A stretch of 64,000 nucleotides of DNA. Source: an uncultured Pelagibacteraceae bacterium. GTDB taxonomy: Bacteria; Pseudomonadota; Alphaproteobacteria; Pelagibacterales; Pelagibacteraceae. Shown here piece by piece: positions 30,549 through 39,294 of this stretch. Made by a program: the position numbers and the translations under genes. The stretch lies in assembly GCA_902569975.1 (NCBI GenBank), contig CACFWD010000001.1, positions 62,001-126,000 on the forward strand, read 5' to 3'. The notes under the pieces were generated by a model. That model worked only from the letters and a program-made list of their open reading frames with translations, did not search any database and was not told where the DNA came from. How positions within the stretch are numbered: position 1 is the stretch's first letter; each line of letters starts with the position of its first letter.

Positions 30549-31977
30549 ATTTAATTTTTAGAATTATTGCTGGCAAGAAAGTTGCAATCAAAAAAGATAA
30601 AAATAATAAAGATTGGGCTATAAAAGGAGAAAACAAGTCTTTAGACAAAAATACTCCAACTAACAAACTTTTAGAAAAATCTGGAAATGGAAACATAAAA
30701 AATCCAGCAACTAGACCAATTATAATCGAAACATAAGCAGTTTTTTCATCCACTTTATTATAAAAACTATAAAAAACAGTCACTACAAACGCACAACAAA
30801 ATAAATCTGCGAGTAAGAATAAATATAAAATATCAAATCCTTTTGAAGCAACTCCAAAAACAATTACAGACAAGAGTAAAATAAAATATTTAGATGTTTT
30901 TAAGTAATCACTTTTTTTATCTAAGTTAAAAGTTGCTTTGCCATCAACTATAAACAAACTAGAAATAGCATTAACTAAAGTATCAACAGTCGAAATTGTT
31001 AACGCAAGACCAAGGATAATGATCAATAAGGATAAAATTTCTGTTTGATCTTTTAATAATAGACTAAAAAAACCCAAATCAGGTCTAACAGATGGATCCA
31101 TTGAAAATGAAACCATTCCAATAAAACCCATCAAGAAAACTATTGGAACAATAATAAAAAAAGAAATTATCAAACCACTTTTTAAAGTTTGATAATTTTT
31201 TGCTGCATATACTCTTTGCCAATTTCCCTGATGAAATAAATTAGTTGCTGCAACTGCTATAAAGAAAGTTAATCCAGCAGTATATCCTGGAATATAATTT
31301 GAACTTATAAGTTGAGAGTTTTTCTCATTAATTAAAGAAAAAGAAAAATTATCTCCTGAAGATGAACTAATAATTGAAATCAAAATAAATAACAAAACAC
31401 CAATTACAATCATTTGAATATTATCAGTAAATATGGACGCTCTTAATCCCCCATAAAGTGTATAGCTTAAAGTAGCCACCAAAACAATTAATGCTGTAAT
31501 CCACAATTCTGTTCCAGATATATAATTAATTAATACAGCAACCGCAGTTACTTCTGCACAAAGAAAAATGAACATATAAAAGATTGTCATTAACAAAATT
31601 AACTTAAAAAGACTTTTGCCGAATTTTTTTCTCATGAACTCAACTAAAGATGATCCTTTTGGAAACTCATTTCTGATTTTTTTTCCAAAATAAATTAGGA
31701 AAATCATTGGAAAAGCTGTGCCTAATGCGTAACCAATAACAGCACCTACTCCGCCCCACGTTGCAGCTGCAACAGGACCAAATAAAATCCAAGCCCCTAA
31801 AGCTGATGCTACAAGACTAGTGGTGATCGAAAATAAACCAATGTTTCTATTTGCAGTTAAATAATTATTTATTCCCTTAAATTTTTTAGAATGGTAAATT
31901 CCTAAAACTGCAAATAATAAACATATTACTATTACTAATAATAATGATGTTGATTGACTTAAAAAATATGTTTCCAT
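30541..31977 (-). CDS. Na+:solute symporter (SSS family), predicted thiamin/thiamin-precursor transporter (ThiV-like)
   Basis: SSS features (GLFSITTSLVASALGAWILFGP, YTLYGGLRASIFTDNIQMIVIG); preceded by a TPP riboswitch. Confidence 0.88.
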   Translation of the reverse strand: METYFLSQSTSLLLVIVICLLFAVLGIYHSKKFKGINNYLTANRNIGLFSITTSLVASALGAWILFGPVAAATWGGVGAVIGYALGTAFPMIFLIYFGKKIRNEFPKGSSLVEFMRKKFGKSLFKLILLMTIFYMFIFLCAEVTAVAVLINYISGTELWITALIVLVATLSYTLYGGLRASIFTDNIQMIVIGVLLFILISIISSSSGDNFSFSLINEKNSQLISSNYIPGYTAGLTFFIAVAATNLFHQGNWQRVYAAKNYQTLKSGLIISFFIIVPIVFLMGFIGMVSFSMDPSVRPDLGFFSLLLKDQTEILSLLIIILGLALTISTVDTLVNAISSLFIVDGKATFNLDKKSDYLKTSKYFILLLSVIVFGVASKGFDILYLFLLADLFCCAFVVTVFYSFYNKVDEKTAYVSIIIGLVAGFFMFPFPDFSKSLLVGVFLSKDLFSPFIAQSLLFLSFLIATFLPAIILKIKFK

Positions 31978-31981
31978 TTAA

Positions 31982-32045
31982 TCCCTTTCTGAATTACCGG
32001 ACAGGTTCATAGGGTTTAATCTCAGTCTGTTAAGACACCCCTAAT
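31982..32045 (-). ncRNA. TPP (THI-element) riboswitch
   Basis: Minus strand reads AGGGGTGTCTTAACAGACTGAGATTAAACCCTATGAACCTGTCCGGTAATTCAGAAAGGGAT, matching THI box GGGGTG..CTGAGA..ACCCTNTGAACCTG..CGGNTAAT..AGGGA. Confidence 0.95.
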
Positions 32046-32082
32046 TTTAATATAATCTATTTATTATTTAATTAAAGTAAAA

Positions 32083-32265
32083 TTATCTTTTCAAGCAATT
32101 GTTTATGAGTATGGCCATTAAGATCCAAATTATAAATACTTCACCATTAGTAAATGTATAATCCGCTCCAGCAAATCCAGCAACGATATTTAATCCATAA
32201 ATAATGATTGTAGAAACGACCAAACTTATTAACAAATCTTTTAATGCACATAAATACTTCATCAA
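32083..32265 (-). CDS. small membrane protein (60 aa)
   Basis: MMKYLCALKDLLISLVVSTIIIYGLNIVAGFAGADYTFTNGEVFIIWILMAILINNCLKR; two TM segments. Confidence 0.45.
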   Translation of the reverse strand: MMKYLCALKDLLISLVVSTIIIYGLNIVAGFAGADYTFTNGEVFIIWILMAILINNCLKR

Positions 32266-32378
32266 AAAATTTTATACACTTTGATGGTTTATGTAAACTT
32301 GAATTAAAAAAAAATTTGAATTTTACTCTAGTATAAAGGGAAGATAATTTAGTTGTCGAGAATCTACTAAAGCACTAG

Positions 32379-32619
32379 GTTGTATTCAAGAAATATATTT
32401 CTTTTTAACTTAAATAAATAAATTGAATACAACTAAGCTTAAGTTTAGGTTGATTACTGAAGGAGGTTATTTATATGATTCTAAAGCCACCTGACACTTA
32501 GCTGGCTAAAAATATATTTCAAAAACAATTAAAACTTAAAATCCGTTTGGATTTGAATGCCAAAGAGGCAAAATGAGAGGAGCTCTTTTGGTGAAAGAGC
32601 TGAAAGAGCGAACCTCTCA
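32379..32619 (+). ncRNA. candidate structured RNA (strand uncertain)
   Basis: Series of hairpins: GTTGTATTCAA/TTGAATACAAC; AGCCA/TGGCT; AAATCC-gttt-GGATTT; TGCC-aaaga-GGCA; nested TGAGAGG[AGCTCTTT-tggtg-AAAGAGCT]CCTCTCA; locally elevated GC in an AT-rich genome. Confidence 0.45.
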
Positions 32620-32638
32620 CAAAAGTTCTTTAAAAAAA

Positions 32639-33100
32639 TTAATGAGGAGCTCTATACTTACTGTGACAAGCCTTGCAATTAGCCCACATAAATTTTTGTA
32701 ATGTGCCTCTTATGTCATCTGAATCTTCAATAATTCTAGTTAACTCAATCATATCTGTTGAGGCTTTAGTCATTAAATTATTAAAATTTTCTTTATCTTC
32801 CCAAATTATTGGCAATGCCTCTGTTTTAAAACCCTCTTGTGTATTTTCAGGAAAATAATCAATTAAAATTTTATAATTTTCACTCATTTCAAGCATTAAG
32901 CTTTTAGCTTTTTCAAAATCTCCTTTAGACGCAACTGCTTGTACTCTTTTAGCAGTGCTGTAGTTTTTACTAAATAATGCTTTTCTTCCTTTAATAATTT
33001 CCTCAACTGAAAGTTCTGAGCTAGCAGGAAATGAAAAGGTCAAAATAACTAATGTAAAGAAAACATATATTAAAGTATTAATAGTATATTTAATTAGCAT
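32639..33100 (-). CDS. cytochrome c' / c-556 family
   Basis: Signal peptide and C-terminal heme motif WANCKACHSKYRAPH. Confidence 0.88.
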   Translation of the reverse strand: MLIKYTINTLIYVFFTLVILTFSFPASSELSVEEIIKGRKALFSKNYSTAKRVQAVASKGDFEKAKSLMLEMSENYKILIDYFPENTQEGFKTEALPIIWEDKENFNNLMTKASTDMIELTRIIEDSDDIRGTLQKFMWANCKACHSKYRAPH

Positions 33101-33628
33101 ATGAGATTAAAAAATAGCTTAACAGAATATGGATTCATTTCCAAAATATTTCATTGGTTAAGTGCCGCAGTTCTTTTTACTCAAATTCCACTTGGTTTTT
33201 ATCTAGTAGATTTAGATTTTAGTGAAAAACGATTTTTTATTGAAAATGTTCATGTAACTATTGGTTTGGGTATTTTTTATCTAACAATATTAAGATTAAT
33301 TTATAAACTTTTTAATCCTACACCAGCTTTAGGAAATAGTGTTTTTATTGGACAACGAGTTATAGCAAAATTAAATCATATACTTTTATATTTATCAATT
33401 TTAGTAATTACTATTTCTGGTGCACTAAAAAAATTATTTAATGGAGAAATGCTTGATTTATTTTTCTTTGATTTAGAAATAAAAGATAACTTTGATTTAG
33501 CTGAACTTTTTTATGAGATTCACATATATGGAAATTATACTCTAATAGCCTTAATTCTATTACATATATCTGCAGTCATAATTCACAAAATTTTATTTAA
33601 GGAAAATTTACTTAGAAGAATTTTATAA
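33101..33628 (+). CDS. cytochrome b561
   Basis: KIFHWLSAAVLFTQIPLGFYL, VHVTIGLGIFYLTILRLIYKL, EIHIYGNYTLIALILLHISAVIIHKI. Confidence 0.88.
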   Translation: MRLKNSLTEYGFISKIFHWLSAAVLFTQIPLGFYLVDLDFSEKRFFIENVHVTIGLGIFYLTILRLIYKLFNPTPALGNSVFIGQRVIAKLNHILLYLSILVITISGALKKLFNGEMLDLFFFDLEIKDNFDLAELFYEIHIYGNYTLIALILLHISAVIIHKILFKENLLRRIL

Positions 33629-34333
33629 GATTAAACAAATTAATTTATCTTTAAACATCATATTTTTTTTATATTTGAGATTTATTTCTTTCAATCCTTC
33701 TAAAATCTCTTTGTTTGTAAAAGTTAATAAAGTAGATATGTATCTATTTTTTATCATATTTAAGTATTTTTTTTTTGTTATTTTAACTTTATAAAAAAAT
33801 TTTTTTTTAATTACCATGGTGTTTGATTTAATAATTAAATTGAATATCTTTTTATCTCTTATTAGAGATTTAGCTAATTTATTTTTCATTAGCTTGAAAG
33901 TAGGTATTTCATTTTTATTGATGTCCAGTGAAAATATAAATATTTTTCCACTAGAAGTTAAATTTTTTTTTGATAAATGTAAAATCTTTTTTATTTCGCT
34001 TAATTGAAATAAATGAATTGTTTGTTTGATAATTATTAAATCGAATTTCTTTTTGTTATTTAGAAAAAAATTTAATGCATTAATCTTTTTAAATTTTATT
34101 CTTTTATCTTTATCTTTGTGATTAATTAAATCTATGCCTAAAGGTTTATTTGTAAGTTTTAGTTTAGAGCTTAAACTGCCTAAAATTTTTCCACGACCAC
34201 ATCCAATATCTAAAATTTCAGAATTAGAGTCTAAGTTGGTATTCTTTACTAAAAATGAATTAAATTTTTTTATGTAATCCTTAGATGACAACCACGTTTT
34301 ATTGTCCCAATTTTTAATGACAGTTGATGCCAT
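33623..34333 (-). CDS. class I SAM-dependent methyltransferase
   Basis: SEILDIGCGRGKILGSLSSKL...PLGIDLI...FDLIIIKQTIHLF. Confidence 0.8.
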   Translation of the reverse strand: MASTVIKNWDNKTWLSSKDYIKKFNSFLVKNTNLDSNSEILDIGCGRGKILGSLSSKLKLTNKPLGIDLINHKDKDKRIKFKKINALNFFLNNKKKFDLIIIKQTIHLFQLSEIKKILHLSKKNLTSSGKIFIFSLDINKNEIPTFKLMKNKLAKSLIRDKKIFNLIIKSNTMVIKKKFFYKVKITKKKYLNMIKNRYISTLLTFTNKEILEGLKEINLKYKKNMMFKDKLICLIL

Positions 34334-34751
34334 ATTTCTTTAATCTCCAATAATTGTAAGGCCAAGGAGTTAAAAAACCTACTATTAACATTATTGGTAT
34401 CACCCACCAAGTTAGTATAGCACCACCAGTTAGAACATAGTCAGTAAAATTCATCATTACTTCCATACTAATCATAGAGATCAAACTCATACCTAAAGCG
34501 GTCTTTATCGCGTTAACAAAATTTATTTTTTGTATCATCAAAATTATAGTTTCTAAAATAATACTTGTAATTAAACCATTTATTATTGCTAAAATCATTA
34601 TCCCTAAAACAGGAAAAGGAATTTCAGTTACTTGAAAATATAATATTGTTCCAAAATCTCCAATTGCACAACCAAATACACACCAAGCAGTATTTTTTGC
34701 ACTTCTTTTCCACGTATGTTTGCATGACCAATTAAATGTATCTGCTATCAT
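34314..34751 (-). CDS. DUF4396-like membrane protein
   Basis: TFNWSCKHTWKRSAKNTAWCVFGCAIGDFGTILYFQ...SLISMISMEVMMNFTDYVLTG. Confidence 0.75.
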   Translation of the reverse strand: MIADTFNWSCKHTWKRSAKNTAWCVFGCAIGDFGTILYFQVTEIPFPVLGIMILAIINGLITSIILETIILMIQKINFVNAIKTALGMSLISMISMEVMMNFTDYVLTGGAILTWWVIPIMLIVGFLTPWPYNYWRLKKYGINCH

Positions 34752-34816
34752 AATTACTTACTCATTTTAAATAGATATTTGATTTATATTAACAAGTACA
34801 TGTGTTAATTTAAGCA

Positions 34817-35497
34817 ATGATCTTTAAACAACTGTTTGATACTAAATCATCAACTTATACTTATATCATTGCATCTGCTAAAGGCCGAGAGGCCATGATA
34901 ATTGATCCTGTTATAGAAAATGTAGTCGAATATATAAAATTATTAAAAGAATTAGATCTTAAATTAGTAAAAGTAATAGATACACATATTCATGCAGATC
35001 ATGTAACAGGTGCATCTAAACTAAAAGATATAACTAAATGCTCTACTATTATGGGTGATCATACTCCGGCTGAGACTGTAGAAATTAAAGTTAAGGATGA
35101 TGAATATATAAATTTAGATAATTTAAAAATCAGAGCTATGTACACGCCTGGACATACTTCAGATAGTTATAGTTTCTTAATGAATAATTATTTGTTTTCT
35201 GGGGATACATTGTTGATAAATGGGACTGGAAGAACTGATTTTCAAAATGGTAACTCAAAAGATGCTTACAACTCAATTTTTAATAAACTTTTAAAATTAC
35301 CTGATGAAACATTGCTCTACCCAGCTCATGATTATAAAGGTGAAAAAGTAAGTACAATTGGAAAAGAAAAAAAATATAATCCAAGATTACAAGTTAAAAG
35401 TGTTGATGAATACATAGAAATAATGAATAATTTAGATCTTCGAAAGCCAGTATCAATAGAAGAAAATATTTCTAAAAATTTAAAATTAGGTGCCTGA
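34817..35497 (+). CDS. MBL-fold hydrolase, ETHE1/persulfide dioxygenase-like
   Basis: MIFKQLFDTKSSTYTYIIA, DTHIHADHVTGASKL, YTPGHTSDSYSF, FSGDTLLINGTGRTDFQNG, PAHDYKG. Confidence 0.88.
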   Translation: MIFKQLFDTKSSTYTYIIASAKGREAMIIDPVIENVVEYIKLLKELDLKLVKVIDTHIHADHVTGASKLKDITKCSTIMGDHTPAETVEIKVKDDEYINLDNLKIRAMYTPGHTSDSYSFLMNNYLFSGDTLLINGTGRTDFQNGNSKDAYNSIFNKLLKLPDETLLYPAHDYKGEKVSTIGKEKKYNPRLQVKSVDEYIEIMNNLDLRKPVSIEENISKNLKLGA

Positions 35498-35932
35498 AAT
35501 AGGATTTCCTTTTAACCATTCGCTGTCTTCTTTTTCATAATGCTCTTTTTTCCAAATTGGAGATCTCTTTTTAATTTCTTCAATTATATATCTTGAAAGT
35601 ACATATGCTTGATCTCGATGCTTACCAGCAACTGCAATTAATATACTTACATCACCTAGATTAAGATATCCCTTCGCGTGCTCAATAAATACAGCTTTAT
35701 CTTTAATATCTAGTTTTTGATCTGCTTCTTTATAAATTTCTTTAAAGCTTTTAATTACCATCTCGTCATGACTATCATACGTAATTCCAGTAACTGTTTT
35801 GTTATCATTGCTATTTCTAACGGTGCCTAAAAAATAAATTGATGCTCCAAACTTAGAGTCTTTAATAAACTTTTCAGCATTTGAGATAAGGATTTTATCT
35901 TTTTTAGAGTCTACTATCTTTGTATGAAGCAT
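35486..35932 (-). CDS. moaE: molybdopterin synthase catalytic subunit
   Basis: GASIYFLGTVRNSNDNKTVTGITYDSHDEMV...HAKGYLNLGDVSILIAVAGKHRDQAYVLSRYIIEEIKKRSPIWKKE. Confidence 0.93.
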   Translation of the reverse strand: MLHTKIVDSKKDKILISNAEKFIKDSKFGASIYFLGTVRNSNDNKTVTGITYDSHDEMVIKSFKEIYKEADQKLDIKDKAVFIEHAKGYLNLGDVSILIAVAGKHRDQAYVLSRYIIEEIKKRSPIWKKEHYEKEDSEWLKGNPISGT

Positions 35933-36201
35933 TAACCTCCTCCGATGGGGGGTATGATACCAATTTTTTGATCTTTTGTGATTTTATAATTGTCGCTTAT
36001 TATCTCATTATTTTCAGAACAAAAAGCTGAAGATTTTACAACTTTAATAAAACCCTCATTACCATTAAAATTTTCTTTTAAATATTTTATAATTTCATTT
36101 TTTAAATCATTTACTGATGCTTTTTCTTGAACTTCAAGTTCTAAGTAGTCTTTGTTACTAAAATCTCTACTAGCTCCAAATAATTCTAATTTAATTTTCA
36201 T
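35932..36201 (-). CDS. moaD: molybdopterin synthase sulfur carrier subunit
   Basis: Ubiquitin-like, C-terminus IIPPIGGG; between moaE and moaC. Confidence 0.88.
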   Translation of the reverse strand: MKIKLELFGASRDFSNKDYLELEVQEKASVNDLKNEIIKYLKENFNGNEGFIKVVKSSAFCSENNEIISDNYKITKDQKIGIIPPIGGG

Positions 36202-36668
36202 TTCTTTAATTTAGACGAGAATTTCAAATTCTCACTATTAAATTGTGATTTATTTTTATTTATAAAATCATCCATAATCTTTACTTTTTCTTCCTCAAAT
36301 TCTGAAACCTTTCTTTCATTAAGATCTACATATAAAGCTAGAATTTCAATTGTAGAAGCTATGAATTTTTTTTCTTTATGTATCATTTCCATTTTGTATT
36401 GAAGTCGTTTTTTATCATGATCAAAATAAATACAATTTATATCCACTTCATCATTCAGTTGAAGCTCCTGATTATAAGTTATATGAGACTCTACAATCAT
36501 TGTGCTTTTTTTTGTTGTTTTTGCCGAGTGTTCACCCATTTTAAAAATATTATTTAGCGTATCGGCACCATATTTATCAAACATTAATAGGTAATATGAA
36601 ACGTTCATATGGTCATTATAATCGATCCAATCTTTAATTACTTTTTGAGTACTTAGATAAACGGACAT
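36198..36668 (-). CDS. acyl-CoA thioesterase (4HBT/hotdog family)
   Basis: VIKDWIDYNDHMNVSYYLLMFDKYGADTL...MIVESHITYNQELQLNDEVDI. Confidence 0.83.
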   Translation of the reverse strand: MSVYLSTQKVIKDWIDYNDHMNVSYYLLMFDKYGADTLNNIFKMGEHSAKTTKKSTMIVESHITYNQELQLNDEVDINCIYFDHDKKRLQYKMEMIHKEKKFIASTIEILALYVDLNERKVSEFEEEKVKIMDDFINKNKSQFNSENLKFSSKLKK

Positions 36669-36674
36669 GTGGAA

Positions 36675-37220
36675 TTAGAATATATTTTTTAAAAATTCAG
36701 GCAACCCATCTGGATTAGTCCACAATCCACTTTTTCCACCTTCTTTAATCAATAGCTTCACGTTATCTATTTTTAGATTTGGATTTACTATCTTACTTAA
36801 ATCATAAATAGTTATTAAAGCAGCATTCACACCCATGATAGCTTCCATTTCTACACCTGTTTTAGCTACTGCTGAAACTACACAGAAAACTTCTAATGAG
36901 CTATCAACCTCATTCATAATAATTTTTGTTGCAGTGTGATCAATTGGAAGTGGGTGACAAAGTGGAATTAATTCACTTGTTTTTTTTACACCTAGCAATG
37001 CTGATACTTCAGCTAAAATTATTGGATCTCCTTTGGGCATTTTTTTATTTTTGATAAGATCAAAAACCTCTTTACCTACATAAATTTTTCCTGAGGCTAA
37101 TGCTCTGCGATATGTCTCTTTTTTAGATGAAACATCAACCATATTAAAAGAGTTTTTTTGAAATATCTCTTTTGCCCAATCTTGAAGCTCTTTTTGATTT
37201 ATAATTTTTAGTTTAGTCAT
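36675..37220 (-). CDS. moaC: cyclic pyranopterin monophosphate synthase
   Basis: MVDVSSKKETYRRALASGKI, LIPLCHPLPIDHT, KTGVEMEAIMGVNAALITIYDLSK. Confidence 0.95.
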   Translation of the reverse strand: MTKLKIINQKELQDWAKEIFQKNSFNMVDVSSKKETYRRALASGKIYVGKEVFDLIKNKKMPKGDPIILAEVSALLGVKKTSELIPLCHPLPIDHTATKIIMNEVDSSLEVFCVVSAVAKTGVEMEAIMGVNAALITIYDLSKIVNPNLKIDNVKLLIKEGGKSGLWTNPDGLPEFLKNIF

Positions 37221-38209
37221 TAACCACCAGTTTTCGATAAATTTTTTGTTAAACCAGTTTCTCCCAGCTCTAAATAATGAGATTCTTTTTTAAATTTCAT
37301 TTGGCCAAGTATTAAATCTTGTAATTCTGCAATTTGATCATCTTTTTGTAATAAATGTCTGATACTTATTCCTGTATTTCCAAATAAACATAATCTTAGA
37401 TCCCCTCTAGAAGTAATTCTTAATCGATTACAAGATTTGCAAAAATCTTTAGAGTAAGGTGCAATTATACCGAATTTACCTTTGTAATCTGGATTAATAT
37501 AATTTATTGATGGTCCTGCATCTTTACCTAGAGTTTGATAAATCCAATTATTCTTATTCAAGTATTCTTTAAAAATCTTTGACGAAATGTGATATTTTCT
37601 AAAATAATCTAAGTTATCACCAGTTTGCATTAATTCTATAAATCTAAAATCTACTTTATTTATCTTTATAAATTCTCCCCAAGAATTAAAATCTTTTTCA
37701 GATGCGTTAATATTATTTAAAAGGACTGCATTTACTTTTATATTTTCAAAATTTAAATCTTGCAAAATTTGAATTCCTTTTAAAATTTCAGGTAATCTGT
37801 CATGACCTGTTATGGATTTAAAAGTCTTTCTATCAAGACTATCAATACTTATATTTATTCCATTTAAACCACTATCAACTAACATTTGAGCTTTTTTGTC
37901 TAAATGATATCCATTTGTAGTTATTGTAACTTTTTTAATTCCAGCATCTTTTAAAATCTTAATTATTTCAAAAAAATCTTTTCTAACTGTTGGTTCTCCT
38001 CCTGTTATTCTTATTTTGCTTACACCTAATTTTGAAAAAACTATTGCTAAACGTCTTATTTCATCTAAATGAAGAAATTTTCTATTATCACTTTTATCAA
38101 CTTGATAACCATTAGCTAAACAATAACCGCATTTAAAATTACAAACATCCGTTATTGACATTCGAATATATGGAAACTTTCTACCGAAATTATCTTGCAA
38201 TAAACTCAT
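37220..38209 (-). CDS. moaA: GTP 3',8-cyclase (radical SAM)
   Basis: RMSITDVCNFKCGYCL, KIRITGGEPTVRKDF, NISIDSLDRKTFKSITG, FCKSCNRLRITSRGDLRLCLF. Confidence 0.95.
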   Translation of the reverse strand: MSLLQDNFGRKFPYIRMSITDVCNFKCGYCLANGYQVDKSDNRKFLHLDEIRRLAIVFSKLGVSKIRITGGEPTVRKDFFEIIKILKDAGIKKVTITTNGYHLDKKAQMLVDSGLNGINISIDSLDRKTFKSITGHDRLPEILKGIQILQDLNFENIKVNAVLLNNINASEKDFNSWGEFIKINKVDFRFIELMQTGDNLDYFRKYHISSKIFKEYLNKNNWIYQTLGKDAGPSINYINPDYKGKFGIIAPYSKDFCKSCNRLRITSRGDLRLCLFGNTGISIRHLLQKDDQIAELQDLILGQMKFKKESHYLELGETGLTKNLSKTGG

Positions 38210-38267
38210 AAGTTTAACTTATAATAAAAAATATTTTAAAGAAACATGTTTTGTTTAGATAAAAGAA

Positions 38268-38579
38268 TTAAATAAAAATTAAAAACCAATATACGGCTAA
38301 ACCTGCAACAATTGTAGCAATAATATTTTTACTTAAGATCCCAATAATTACAGCAATGATAGAAGCTAAAATTTTAGGATTATTTTCAAATTGTAAAAAT
38401 CCCATCTCATCTAAAAAAACTGCTGGAAATATAATTGCTGGAAAAATTGCAGATGGTACATAAGACAAAACTTCTCTAACTCTATCGTTAAACATCTCTT
38501 TCTTTAACAAAGCGATCATTGAGAATCTTGTGAAAAAAGTAATCAATCCACAATAGATAATTAATGCCCAATCATTCAT
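38268..38579 (-). CDS. azlD: AzlD-like branched-chain amino acid transport protein
   Basis: ITFFTRFSMIAL...VREVLSYVPSAIFPAIIFPAVF; pairs with AzlC. Confidence 0.85.
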   Translation of the reverse strand: MNDWALIIYCGLITFFTRFSMIALLKKEMFNDRVREVLSYVPSAIFPAIIFPAVFLDEMGFLQFENNPKILASIIAVIIGILSKNIIATIVAGLAVYWFLIFI

Positions 38580-39294
38580 ATTTTTTAATCATCTTTGTTA
38601 AAATCATTGCAACAAATAATCCAACTAATGCCGCTACAATTACATAAGCTTTATAAGGTATAAAGTTAAAGCCAAATGTTGCTACTAGTCCCGAAATTAT
38701 TATAACAACTACATTAACCAGCTTTCTAAAATCATTAACAAGTAGTGCTAAAAAAGTTAAAGGAACAGCAAAACTCAAACCTAGTTTATCTGGGATAGCT
38801 GCACCTAAAATAATTCCTAGAAAAGTAGTACTTTGCCAAACAACCCAGCAAGTAGCACCTCCTCCAATTAAATGAAAATATTTATTTTTTTCTTTATTCT
38901 TTTTTAAATATTCATTTGATCTTGCAAATGCTTGATCAATTAAAAAATATGAAATTATAATTTTCCAAGTTAATTTTAGATCAGATAGATGTTCAGATAC
39001 AACTGCTCCATAAAGTAAATGTCTTGAATTGACAGCACCAACAGAACTAATAATTACTAAAGACGAAGCGCCACCAGAAAATAACTGTAATAAAACTATT
39101 TGAGAAGCACCACCAAAAATTATCAGAGACATCCCCATTGTTTCAAAAGGTGTAAAACCAATATCAATGGCAAGTACACCAAATATTAAACCGAATGGGA
39201 CTACGGGTATCATTAATGGGCTTACATCAATAACACCTTTAAAAAAAACCTTCAGATTACTTTTCATATTTAAAAAATCTTTTATTAGAAGCAA
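38572..39294 (-). CDS. azlC: AzlC family permease
   Basis: LMIPVVPFGLIFGVLAIDIGFTPFETMGMSLIIFGGASQIVLLQLFSGGA...NSRHLLYGAVVSEHL. Confidence 0.9.
   Translation of the reverse strand: MLLIKDFLNMKSNLKVFFKGVIDVSPLMIPVVPFGLIFGVLAIDIGFTPFETMGMSLIIFGGASQIVLLQLFSGGASSLVIISSVGAVNSRHLLYGAVVSEHLSDLKLTWKIIISYFLIDQAFARSNEYLKKNKEKNKYFHLIGGGATCWVVWQSTTFLGIILGAAIPDKLGLSFAVPLTFLALLVNDFRKLVNVVVIIISGLVATFGFNFIPYKAYVIVAALVGLFVAMILTKMIKKYE

Noticed and set aside
32475-32575. TAG readthrough (pyrrolysine-like) of MILKPPDT*LAKNIFQKQLKLKIRLDLNAKEAK
   Set aside because: No pyrrolysine machinery or second line of support; more simply a short micro-ORF or chance frame within structured RNA.
32573-32701. Plus-strand ORF MRGALLVKELKERTSHKSSLKKLMRSSILTV... 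running into the cytochrome c' gene
   Set aside because: Its 3' half is antisense to the cytochrome c' heme-motif codons; all frames are locally open, which fits structured RNA better.
34314-34751. DUF4396 gene as a truncated pseudogene
   Set aside because: Intact frame with plausible start and coherent helices; short length alone is not evidence of decay.
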